In this document: positions 8,653 through 15,841 of the stretch, in pieces | How the letters are laid out: each line of letters opens with the position of its first letter | Numbering within the stretch: position 1 is the first letter of the stretch | Assembly: GCF_003008615.1 (NCBI RefSeq) | Contig: NZ_CP027657.1 | Span: 1,798,001 to 1,862,000, forward strand | Source: Pseudomonas mendocina | GTDB lineage: Bacteria > Pseudomonadota > Gammaproteobacteria > Pseudomonadales > Pseudomonadaceae | Direction of reading: 5' to 3' | Length of the DNA: 64,000 nucleotides | Made by a program: the position numbers and the translations under genes | Notes under the pieces: model-generated | Seen by the model: the letters and a program-made list of their open reading frames with translations, nothing else | Databases searched by the model: none | Told to the model about the DNA's origin: nothing

Positions 8653-9642
8653 TCACTCGAACGGCTGCGGACGCGGCGTATCGTTGTTCGACGGCGGCAG
8701 GATCGGCAGGGCAAAGCTTGGTTGCTCACCGGTCAGGGTCTTGAGGAAGGCGGTGATCTTGCCGATCTCGTCCTCGCTCAGCTGTCGACCCAGCTGCAGG
8801 CGCGCCATGATGTCCACCGACTCCTCCAGCTTCCAGTAGGCACCGTCGTGGAAGTAGGGATAGGTCAGCTCTACGTTGCGTAGGGTCGGCACCTTGAACT
8901 TGAAGCGGTCGGCGTCCTTGCCGGTCAGGCCGGCCACGCCCTCGGCGGGGTTGCTGGTTTCATAGGGTGCGACCAGTCCCATCTTCTGGAACGAGTTGCC
9001 GCCCAGCGCCGGCCCATTGTGGCAGGCCACACAGCCAATGGACTTGAACAACTCATAGCCCTCCCGCTCGGTCTGGGTGATGGCCTTGGCATCGCCCTTG
9101 AGCCACAGGTCGAAGCGCGAGTTGGGCGTGACCAGGGTCTTCTCGAACTCGGCGATGGCATCGGTCACTTCGTCCAGGGTGATTTCGTCGGTCTGGTACA
9201 CCGCCTTGAACGACTCGCGGTATTGCGGGATCGAGCGCAGCACGTCGATGGCGAGAATGTGGGTGAAGGCCATCTCCTTCGGGTTGGCGATGGGGCCGGC
9301 GGCCTGCTCCTTGAGATCGGCGGCGCGACCGTCCCAGAACTGCGCCAGGTTGAGGCTGGAGTTGAGTACGGTAGGCGAGTTGATCGGCCCCTGCTGCCAG
9401 TTGTGACCGATGGAGCTGGGCAGGTTGTCGCTGCCGCCCATCGACAGGTTGTGACAGGAGTTGCAGGAAATGAAGCCCGAGCGCGACAGGCGCGGATCGA
9501 AGAACAGCTGCTTGCCCAGCTCGACCTTGGCGGGGTCGGTGATCTCGGCGGGGGCGATGGGCTCCACGGGTTCGTTGACCGGTACATTGGCCCAGGCGCT
9601 GGCGCCCAGACACATACCGGCCAGCAGGCTCAGCGTGCGCAT
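8653..9642 (-). CDS. ccpA: Di-heme cytochrome c peroxidase
   Basis: A 329-residue periplasmic protein with a signal peptide (MRTLSLLAGMCLGASAWA). Two c-type heme motifs are present, CNSCH at residues 60-64 and CVACH at 204-208, in the order and spacing of bacterial cytochrome c peroxidases that reduce H2O2 with electrons from cytochrome c or azurin. A C-terminal VPTLRNVELTYPYFHDG block carries a conserved family segment. An ANR/FNR-type site lies about 71 bp upstream, consistent with microaerobic control as known for P. aeruginosa ccpR. It is transcribed toward aguA and stands alone. Confidence 0.93.
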   Translation of the reverse strand: MRTLSLLAGMCLGASAWANVPVNEPVEPIAPAEITDPAKVELGKQLFFDPRLSRSGFISCNSCHNLSMGGSDNLPSSIGHNWQQGPINSPTVLNSSLNLAQFWDGRAADLKEQAAGPIANPKEMAFTHILAIDVLRSIPQYRESFKAVYQTDEITLDEVTDAIAEFEKTLVTPNSRFDLWLKGDAKAITQTEREGYELFKSIGCVACHNGPALGGNSFQKMGLVAPYETSNPAEGVAGLTGKDADRFKFKVPTLRNVELTYPYFHDGAYWKLEESVDIMARLQLGRQLSEDEIGKITAFLKTLTGEQPSFALPILPPSNNDTPRPQPFE

Positions 9643-9712
9643 GGTGATATCTCCTCAGGTGTTGGCTTATCTGGTTATGCCTCGACCATGCGCGCCAACC
9701 ACTGCCCTGGGC

Positions 9713-9726
9713 TTGACCCAGATCAA
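9713..9726. promoter_or_regulatory. ANR/FNR box upstream of ccpA
   Basis: TTGACCCAGATCAA fits TTGAT-N4-ATCAA with one mismatch (TTGAC on the left arm). It is centred about 77 bp before the ccpA start codon on the minus strand, leaving room for a -41.5 position relative to a start about 35 nt before the gene. Confidence 0.6.
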
Positions 9727-9764
9727 GCCCCACCCGGCACGTTAAGAATTTGCAACAAATCCGC

Positions 9765-11468
9765 TTAGAGCGCTCTACTTCGGGCGATCAACTCAGGATC
9801 GAGCGTCGCCAGCGCCTGGTACTGGCTGACGAACACCTGCCCGCCGAAGCGCTCGAGAAAGTCCGAACGCTTGAGCCTGTCCATCACCGGGCCCTTGACC
9901 TCGGAGAAGTGCAACTGCAAACCGGCGCTGGCCAGGCGAGCGCCGATGGTCTCCAGCGAGTCCAGGGCGCTGGCATCGATCAGGTTGACCCCCGAGCACT
10001 GCAGCACCACATGCCGCGCCTGCGGCCGTGCCGCAACCAGTTCGGCAATGCGCTCCTCCAGATAACGGGCATTGGGGAAATACAGGCTCTCGTCGACCCG
10101 AAGCGACAACACCGTGGCACTGTCGAGCGTGTCGAAACGCTCGACGTTGCGGAAATGCTCGCTGCCGGGCAACAAACCGATCACCGCGATATGCGGCCGG
10201 CTGGTGCGCCAGAGAAACAGCAACAGCGACAGACCGACGCCGAGAACGATGCCAGCCTCGACGCCATGGGCGAGCACACCGACCAGGGTGACCAGTTGCG
10301 CCACGCCGTCCTGCCGCGAGTAGCGCCAGGTTCGACGCAGCGTACGCAGGTCGATCAGACCGAGAATCGCAACCAGGATGCTCGCCGCCAGCACTGCCTG
10401 TGGCAGGTGCTGCAACAGTGGCGCCAGGCCCAGCGCGGCGCCGAGCATCAGGGCCGCGACCCACAAGCCGACCCGCGGCGTGGCTACCGGCGTTTCCAGC
10501 GCCAGTGCAGAACGCGAGAAACTGGCTGCCACCGGAAAGCCGCCGGTGAAGGCCGCCGCCAGGTTGGCCCCAGCCTGGCCGCGCAACTCCCGGTCGGGAT
10601 TGACCGAACGCCGCCGGCGCGCCTCAAGGCTCTGAGCGATGGAAACCGACTCGACGAAGCCAACCAGTGCGATCAGCAACGCCGCCGGCCATAGCTCGCG
10701 CAGCAATTGCAGATCGAGCGGCGGCAGGGTCAACGGCGGCAACCCCGCTGGCACCGTCCCGACCACGCGTACGCCCAGCGACTCCAGGCCAAACAGAGCA
10801 CTGGCGGCAATGCCCAGCAGCACCAGCAACAGCGCCCCAAGGCGCACCAGCCAACCGGCCAGGCGTACCGGCAAACCGCAGCAATGCAACTGCCTGAGGG
10901 CCAGCAGGAAGCAGACACTGCCCAGCCCCAGCAACAAGGTCGGCAAATGCACCTGATCGAGTTGCGCCCACAGCGAAGGCAGCAAATCCGGCAGGCTCTG
11001 CCCCGCGCCCCGAATACCGAGCAGATGACCCAGCTGGCTGGCCGCGATCAAAATCGCCGAGCCGCTGACGAACCCGGCAATCACCGGGTGACTGAGGAAA
11101 TTGGCCAGCACACCCAGGCGCAGGAGGCTCATCGCCAGCAGGAACAACCCGACCAGTGCCGTCAGCATGACCGCTCCGGCCATGTATGCGGCGCTACCGG
11201 CGAAACCGAGCGGTTGCAGGGCGGCAGCGGTCATCAGTGAAAGAATCGCCACCGGCCCCAACGACAGCGCCACACCGGCACTGCCACCGAGCCAGGCATA
11301 CACCGCCAGCGGCAGGATGCTCGCGTATAGCCCGGCAACCGCTGGCAAGCCGGCCAACTGCGCGTAGGCCAGCGCCTGCGGCACCAGGAGCAGAGAGACC
11401 AGCAGCGCCGCGATCAGATCGGCGCTGGCCGAATTGCGCAAATAGCCGCGCAAGGGCTCAAAGGACAT
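9765..11468 (-). CDS. SulP-family anion transporter with STAS domain
   Basis: A 567-residue inner-membrane protein with about 10-12 hydrophobic segments and the SulP start LIAALLVSLLLVPQALAYAQLAGLPAVAGLY. The C-terminal STAS domain covers about the last 120 residues and includes LQCSGVNLIDASALDSLE. Family members move sulfate, other oxyanions or bicarbonate. Its start overlaps the end of the metallohydrolase gene by 11 bp, so it is the last gene of the BigR-like operon; in that context sulfite, sulfate or thiosulfate is a reasonable guess, but the ion cannot be read from sequence. Confidence 0.88.
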   Translation of the reverse strand: MSFEPLRGYLRNSASADLIAALLVSLLLVPQALAYAQLAGLPAVAGLYASILPLAVYAWLGGSAGVALSLGPVAILSLMTAAALQPLGFAGSAAYMAGAVMLTALVGLFLLAMSLLRLGVLANFLSHPVIAGFVSGSAILIAASQLGHLLGIRGAGQSLPDLLPSLWAQLDQVHLPTLLLGLGSVCFLLALRQLHCCGLPVRLAGWLVRLGALLLVLLGIAASALFGLESLGVRVVGTVPAGLPPLTLPPLDLQLLRELWPAALLIALVGFVESVSIAQSLEARRRRSVNPDRELRGQAGANLAAAFTGGFPVAASFSRSALALETPVATPRVGLWVAALMLGAALGLAPLLQHLPQAVLAASILVAILGLIDLRTLRRTWRYSRQDGVAQLVTLVGVLAHGVEAGIVLGVGLSLLLFLWRTSRPHIAVIGLLPGSEHFRNVERFDTLDSATVLSLRVDESLYFPNARYLEERIAELVAARPQARHVVLQCSGVNLIDASALDSLETIGARLASAGLQLHFSEVKGPVMDRLKRSDFLERFGGQVFVSQYQALATLDPELIARSRAL

Positions 11469-12321
11469 TCAAGGGCACCTTGAGATAACGCACCCCGTTG
11501 TCTTCCGGCGGGGGCAGTTCGCCGCCGCGCATGTTCACCTGTACCGACGGCAGGATCAACGTCGGCATGCCCAGCGTCGCATCACGCTTGGTGCGCATGG
11601 CGACGAAGTCGTCCTCGCCGACGCCTTCGTGCACATGCACGTTGTGCGCGCGCTGCTCGGCCACTGTGCTCAGGAACTGAAAATGCTCGCGCCCTGGCGC
11701 CTTGTAATCGTGGCAGAGGAACAGTCGGGTCGAATCCGGCAGACCGAACAACCGTTGAATCGAGCGATACATTACGCGGGCATCGCCGCCGGGGAAGTCG
11801 CAACGTGCGGTGCCGTAGTCCGGCATGAAGAGCGTATCGCCGACGAAAGCCGCATCGCCGATCACGTAGGTCATGCAGGCCGGGGTATGCCCTGGCGTAT
11901 GCAACGCACGAACCTCCAGGCCACCGATGCGAAAGCATTCGCCATCGCTGAACAGCTGATCGAACTGACTGCCGTCGCAAGCGAACGCGCTCCCCGCATT
12001 GAACAGCTTGCCGAAGGTGCTCTGCACCTGGGTGATCTGCGCACCGATGGCCAGACGACCGCCCAGCGCCTGCTTGAGATAGGGGGCGGCAGACAGATGA
12101 TCGGCGTGCACATGGGTTTCCAGCAGCCAGTCCACCGCCAGCCCCTGGGCCCGGACATGTTCGACGATGCGCTCGGCACCGGCATGCGAGGTACGCCCCG
12201 AAGCGGGGTCGTAATCGAGCACCGAATCGATGATGGCGCAACGGCCCGTAGCCGGATCACTGACCACATAGCTGTAGGTGAACGTGGCCGAATCGAAGAA
12301 GGGGGTGATGACGGCGGACAT
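11458..12321 (-). CDS. Metallo-beta-lactamase-fold hydrolase, Blh/persulfide dioxygenase-like
   Basis: A 287-residue metallo-beta-lactamase-fold protein. The metal motif is THVHADH (His70, His72, Asp74, His75), followed by HTPGHT, VGDTLFMPDYGTARCDFPGG and LFLCHDY. The DYGTARCDFPGG segment is typical of ETHE1-like persulfide dioxygenases and of Blh, the enzyme encoded with BigR in Xylella and Agrobacterium. It would oxidise glutathione persulfide or a related sulfane sulfur to sulfite. GGGAG lies 5 nt before the ATG. It lies 16 nt after the DUF2892 gene and overlaps sulP, giving a sulfide detoxification operon. Substrate is inferred from family and context. Confidence 0.85.
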   Translation of the reverse strand: MSAVITPFFDSATFTYSYVVSDPATGRCAIIDSVLDYDPASGRTSHAGAERIVEHVRAQGLAVDWLLETHVHADHLSAAPYLKQALGGRLAIGAQITQVQSTFGKLFNAGSAFACDGSQFDQLFSDGECFRIGGLEVRALHTPGHTPACMTYVIGDAAFVGDTLFMPDYGTARCDFPGGDARVMYRSIQRLFGLPDSTRLFLCHDYKAPGREHFQFLSTVAEQRAHNVHVHEGVGEDDFVAMRTKRDATLGMPTLILPSVQVNMRGGELPPPEDNGVRYLKVPLNVL

Positions 12322-12337
12322 GGCGACTCCCGGTTGA

Positions 12338-12484
12338 TCAGGATTTGCGCGTGCAGGTATCGATGCCCGGCAGCGGATAAGCCGGACAGTAGCGGAAAGT
12401 GCCGGTGGCCAACCTCAGAGCAATGAGGATCAGGCCAACAGCAATGCGCGGGCTACGGTCGAGGGTTCCAACATTGCTCTTCAT
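12338..12484 (-). CDS. Short DUF2892 membrane protein, internally shortened
   Basis: A 48-residue protein with the DUF2892 start (MKSNVGTLDRSPRI, hydrophobic AVGLILIAL) and the DUF2892 end (FRYCPAYPLPGIDTC). Family members I remember run 60-70 residues with two membrane segments; here roughly 13-16 residues between the first helix and the FRYCP motif are missing in frame. Both cysteines of the conserved C-x(n)-C tail remain. Its ATG overlaps the stop of the preceding gene as ATGA, so translation is coupled. These proteins often sit with rhodanese and sulfur genes; the exact role is unknown. Confidence 0.7.
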   Translation of the reverse strand: MKSNVGTLDRSPRIAVGLILIALRLATGTFRYCPAYPLPGIDTCTRKS

Positions 12485-12918
12485 CGAGCACCTCCAGAGC
12501 AACGCCCGCGCAGGCCCTCCAGCGCGGCAAAGATCAGCATCCCCACCAGCATCGCCGCCACGAACAACAACGCCTGCCAGTGGCCAGCGAGCAACAAGGT
12601 GAGCGCAGGGCCCGGACAGATACCGGCGATACCCCAACCCACACCGAACAGCAGGCTGCCACCGATCAGCCGGGCATCCAGATCACGGCGAGTCGGCAAC
12701 TGCATGGCGCCGCCCAACAACGCCCGGGAACGCTTGTCCGCCAGCTTCAACGGCAGCATTGCAACAGCGATGGCACCTGCCATAACCAGCGCCAGGGACG
12801 GATCCCAGTTGCCAGCCAGATCGAGAAAAGCCAGCACCTTGGTCGGGTCAGCCATACCGGCCAACAGCAAGCCGAAACCGAACAGCAAGCCAGCCACGAA
12901 TGCACTGAACCTGGCCAT
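12481..12918 (-). CDS. YeeE/YedE-type transporter half (PmpB-like)
   Basis: A 145-residue membrane protein with about four hydrophobic segments and the conserved GICPGPALTLL motif of the YeeE/YedE (sulf_transp) family. I start it at the ATG at 12918 because MARFSAFVAGLLFGFGLLLAGM is the usual family start and it follows the previous stop by 2 nt; an open frame continues upstream through the neighbour. It pairs with the next gene upstream to form one complete transporter, likely for a sulfur compound such as thiosulfate or persulfide. Confidence 0.83.
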   Translation of the reverse strand: MARFSAFVAGLLFGFGLLLAGMADPTKVLAFLDLAGNWDPSLALVMAGAIAVAMLPLKLADKRSRALLGGAMQLPTRRDLDARLIGGSLLFGVGWGIAGICPGPALTLLLAGHWQALLFVAAMLVGMLIFAALEGLRGRCSGGAR

Positions 12919-12920
12919 GA

Positions 12921-13355
12921 TCAGCCCTCCAGCAGGTTGCGCAGCACGAACACCGTGACGAAGCCACTGGCCATGAAACACAGCGTGGCCACCAGCGAGC
13001 GTGGCGAAAGACGAGAAACGCCGCACACGCCATGACCACTGGTGCAACCAGAGCCATAACGGGTACCAAGGCCCACCAGCAGTCCGGCGACGACCAGACT
13101 CAACGTGCCGCCCTCGAAGCGCACTGGCGGCAGGTCGGCGAACGCCAGCCAGAGCAAGGGCGCCAGCAACAAGCCAAGGAGAAACAGGGCTTTCTCGCCA
13201 CGCCCCTCGGCACCGCGCTGCAACACACTACCCAGCAGGCCGCTGATACCCGCGACGCGGCCGTTGGCCAGGGCAAAGAGCGCCACCGCCAAACCGATCA
13301 GCGCGCCACCAGCCAGGGCGCTCCAAGGTGTGAAATTGGCCCAATCGACGTTCAT
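12921..13355 (-). CDS. YeeE/YedE-type transporter half (PmpA-like)
   Basis: A 144-residue membrane protein with four hydrophobic segments and the family motif GSGCTSGHGVCGVSR, whose cysteines line the sulfur path in characterised YeeE. The start ATG overlaps the stop of the regulator gene (ATGA). It is the first structural gene of the operon. E. coli YeeE carries both halves in one chain and imports thiosulfate; here the halves are separate proteins. Confidence 0.85.
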   Translation of the reverse strand: MNVDWANFTPWSALAGGALIGLAVALFALANGRVAGISGLLGSVLQRGAEGRGEKALFLLGLLLAPLLWLAFADLPPVRFEGGTLSLVVAGLLVGLGTRYGSGCTSGHGVCGVSRLSPRSLVATLCFMASGFVTVFVLRNLLEG

Positions 13356-13666
13356 TGCTGCCCCTCGCAGAACAGGCGATACAGCGTCTCGATCACCGCG
13401 AGCGCGGCCGGACTGCTGATGCGGTAGAAGATCTGCTTGCCGTCACGCCGGGTCTCGACCAATCCTTCGCGCCTCAGTACGGCCAGTTGCTGCGACAGCG
13501 TTGGCTGCTGAATACCAAGCTGCGCCTCCAGCTCGCTGACGTTGCGTTCACCCTGGGAAAGCTGGCAAAGCAGCAGCAGACGATCCGGATTGGCCAGCGC
13601 CTTGAGCAACTGCCCGGCGGCATCGGCATTGGCACGCAGTTGCTGGATGTCGAGGGAATCGACCAT
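13352..13666 (-). CDS. ArsR-family persulfide sensor, BigR/SqrR-like
   Basis: A 104-residue winged-helix repressor (LLKALANPDRLLLLCQLSQGE, VSELEAQLGIQQPTLSQQLAVLRREGLV, RDGKQIFYRI). It has two cysteines, Cys34 and Cys100, in the positions of the BigR/SqrR/YgaV thiol pair that forms a disulfide or polysulfide bridge, and it lacks a metal-binding CxC. GAAGGTG lies 7 nt before the ATG. It heads a six-gene operon and should repress it by binding the 30-bp dyad 16 nt upstream, being released by sulfane sulfur. The name is inferred from the cysteines and operon content. Confidence 0.83.
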   Translation of the reverse strand: MVDSLDIQQLRANADAAGQLLKALANPDRLLLLCQLSQGERNVSELEAQLGIQQPTLSQQLAVLRREGLVETRRDGKQIFYRISSPAALAVIETLYRLFCEGQQ

Positions 13667-13681
13667 GGAACACCTTCAATC

Positions 13682-13711
13682 AATACAATATATAAAAATA
13701 TATATTGTATT
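13682..13711. promoter_or_regulatory. 30-bp perfect dyad, operator/promoter of the BigR-like operon
   Basis: AATACAATATATA (13682-13694) and its exact inverse (13699-13711) flank AAAA. The dyad is almost pure AT in a GC-rich genome, ends 16 nt from the start codon of the ArsR gene, and contains TATA-like -10 sequence, so a bound repressor would block the promoter. Confidence 0.75.
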
Positions 13712-13814
13712 TCTGAAGAGCGTTAGCCAAGGCGACCGACGGTCGCAGTGAAACCAGGTGGCGGACGAAGGCAAAACTGCCAGCGTGGTTGGCGAGCTAC
13801 ATCCAGCCAGTGCC

Positions 13815-13842
13815 ATAAAAGCAAAAACCCGCCGAGGCGGGT
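13815..13842 (-). terminator. gcvTH terminator
   Basis: On the minus strand ACCCGCC pairs with GGCGGGT, followed by TTTTGCTTTTA. It lies 24 nt after the gcvH stop codon. Confidence 0.85.
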
Positions 13843-13865
13843 CTTTGTCGATGCTGCGGGCGCGA

Positions 13866-14255
13866 TCAGGAGTCGGCGTCGGCAGCAGCCTGATAGGCAG
13901 CGGCATCGAGCAGCTTATCCAGCTCGCTGGCATCGCTCGGCTTGAGCTTGAAGAACCAGCTGCCGTAGGGATCGCTGTTGACGCTTTCCGGGCTGTCGGC
14001 CAAGGCTTCGTTGATGGCGATCACTTCACCGCCAACCGGTGCATAGATATCCGAGGCAGCCTTAACCGACTCGACCACACCGGCTTCCTGGCCAGCACTC
14101 AGTTGCTTGCCGACTTCCGGCAGCTCGATGAACACCACGTCGCCGAGGGCTTCCTGAGCGTGGTCGGAAATGCCCACGGTCACGCTGCCATCGGCCTCCA
14201 GACGCGCCCACTCATGGCTGGCGGCGTAACGCAGATCGGCGGGGATATTGCTCAT
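13866..14255 (-). CDS. gcvH: Glycine cleavage system H protein
   Basis: A 129-residue lipoyl carrier that shuttles the aminomethyl group between the P and T proteins. The lipoyl lysine is Lys65 in ESVKAASD, flanked by the usual [12 protein letters not shown] and [13 protein letters not shown] segments. GAGGAATG lies 6 nt before the start. It follows gcvT after 92 nt on the same strand and is followed by a terminator. A gcvP gene would be expected nearby but is not in this window. Confidence 0.96.
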   Translation of the reverse strand: MSNIPADLRYAASHEWARLEADGSVTVGISDHAQEALGDVVFIELPEVGKQLSAGQEAGVVESVKAASDIYAPVGGEVIAINEALADSPESVNSDPYGSWFFKLKPSDASELDKLLDAAAYQAAADADS

Positions 14256-14347
14256 GTCTCATTCCTCGTAAGCGATGACGGCAAGTGGGCCGTCAGGACA
14301 ATTTAGCAGGCCACGACGAGAGGGGAAGCTCGCGCCGCAGCCGATGT

Positions 14348-15430
14348 TCAGATCAGCGTCTTGCCGTGGCGCACGAAGCTCGGCTTGACCACGCGCACCG
14401 GGAACCACTTGCCGCGGATTTCCACCTCGGCGCGATCCCCCGTGGCCGCAGGCACCCGGGCCAGAGCGATGGATTTGTTCAGCGTCGGCGAGAAGCTGCC
14501 ACTGGTGATCTCACCCTCACCGACACCTTCGACACGCACCACCTGGTGGGCACGCAGCACGCCACGCTCCTCCAGCACCAGACCAACCAGCTTGCTCGGG
14601 CAACCGGCAGCGCGCTGCGCCTGCAGAGCGGCTCGGCCGATGAAATCACGCTCGACAGGCTCCCAGGCCAGCGTCCAGGCCATGTTGGCAGCCAGCGGAG
14701 ATACGCTCTCGTCCATGTCCTGGCCATAGAGGTTCATGCCGGCCTCCAGCCGCAGGGTGTCGCGCGCGCCCAGGCCAATGGGGGCGATCCCCGCGCCGAC
14801 CAGCTCATTGAGGAAGTACACCACCTCACTGCTCGGCAACACGATTTCCAGGCCGTCCTCGCCGGTGTAGCCGGTACGGGCGATGAACCAGTCACCTTCG
14901 GGCAGTCCCTCGAACGGCTTGAGCTCCTGGATCAGGGCAGCGCGAGCCTGGGTCACCAGCTCCGCCGTGCGCACGCGGGCCTTGGGCCCCTGGATGGCGA
15001 GCATGGCCAGGTCGCGGCGCTCGCGCAGTTGCACGTCGAAGTCCGCGGCCTGAGCGTGCATCCACGCCAGATCCTTGTCGCGTGTACCAGCGTTGACCAC
15101 CAGGCGATAACCGTCTGCGCTGCGGTAAACGATCAGGTCATCGATCACCCCGCCCTGCTCGTTGAGCATGGCGCTGTACAACGCCTTGCCGATGCCCTGC
15201 AGGCGCGCCACATCGTTTGCCAGCAGGCGTTGCAGATAGGCCTGCGCCTGGCTGCCGCTGACGTCCACCACGCACATGTGCGAGACGTCGAACACGCCGC
15301 ACTCGCGGCGCACCTGATGGTGCTCCTCCACTTGCGAACCGTAGTGCAGCGGCATGTCCCAGCCGCCGAAATCCACCATCTTGGCCCCCAGCGCCAGGTG
15401 CAGGTCATAGAGGGGGGTACGCTGTCCCAT
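14348..15430 (-). CDS. gcvT: Glycine cleavage system aminomethyltransferase (T protein)
   Basis: A 360-residue tetrahydrofolate-dependent aminomethyltransferase. The start at 15430 is fixed by AAGGAG 6 nt upstream and by the family start [30 protein letters not shown]. Folate-site motifs include GTRDKDLAW and [12 protein letters not shown], with [10 protein letters not shown] in the C-terminal barrel. It precedes gcvH. No glycine riboswitch is recognisable upstream; a palindromic element occupies positions 41-163 nt before the start codon instead. Confidence 0.95.
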   Translation of the reverse strand: MGQRTPLYDLHLALGAKMVDFGGWDMPLHYGSQVEEHHQVRRECGVFDVSHMCVVDVSGSQAQAYLQRLLANDVARLQGIGKALYSAMLNEQGGVIDDLIVYRSADGYRLVVNAGTRDKDLAWMHAQAADFDVQLRERRDLAMLAIQGPKARVRTAELVTQARAALIQELKPFEGLPEGDWFIARTGYTGEDGLEIVLPSSEVVYFLNELVGAGIAPIGLGARDTLRLEAGMNLYGQDMDESVSPLAANMAWTLAWEPVERDFIGRAALQAQRAAGCPSKLVGLVLEERGVLRAHQVVRVEGVGEGEITSGSFSPTLNKSIALARVPAATGDRAEVEIRGKWFPVRVVKPSFVRHGKTLI

Positions 15431-15470
15431 GGGTATCTCCTTCCGGGCTTGGCGAAGCGATTCAGACCCC

Positions 15471-15593
15471 CGAGAAGCTAGCTGCGTTGCCATTGCGGCG
15501 TTGCAACCAGGTTCAAAATGCTCATGTGCAAAAGCACACTCCGCTTTTTCACCTGTCTGCGCCTTGCACTGGCGGCCTCGCTTACGCTTCTCG
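15471..15593. repeat. 123-bp palindromic repeat element, copy B (gcvT leader)
   Basis: Bounded by CGAGAAGC and its inverse GCTTCTCG. Read on the minus strand it aligns over about 100 nt with the element at 4153-4290 (shared blocks ACAGG-GAA-AAGCG-AGT, ATGAGCATT, AACGC-GCA). The central hairpin is TGTGC/GCACA instead of TTTAC/GTAAA. It lies in the 411-nt gap upstream of gcvT, which also holds a GCCGGG/CCCGGC hairpin (15602-15616) and the repeat at 15682. Confidence 0.65.
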
Positions 15594-15681
15594 ACACGTC
15601 TGCCGGGTTACCCGGCTCGCGAATGGCGCGCATTGTAGCCGCAAGGTCGGCGGGGGTCATCTGACCAAAGGTCGCGCGGAG

Positions 15682-15792
15682 CGTAGGGCGAGCTCAGGAG
15701 CGCCAGCGAACAATTCGCCAAGGCGCCACAACTTGCCATCGAGCCCAATGGTGTACTGCTTCGCGAACGGATCGCCGCCCGGTACACCCTAC
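15682..15792. repeat. 111-bp repeat bounded by GTAGGG/CCCTAC
   Basis: Starts GTAGGGCGAGCTC and ends GGTACACCCTAC, with partial inverted matches inside. No convincing coding frame. It lies between gcvT and the fbpB stop and looks like another dispersed intergenic element of this genome. Confidence 0.45.
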
Positions 15793-15841
15793 CTGCGAGG
15801 GAGACCCACCCAGCTCTGAGCGCCAGTAGACACCACCACCC

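Noticed and set aside
15431..15841. Glycine riboswitch upstream of gcvT
   Set aside because: I could not find the tandem aptamer core sequences; the region is taken by a palindromic repeat and another dispersed element.
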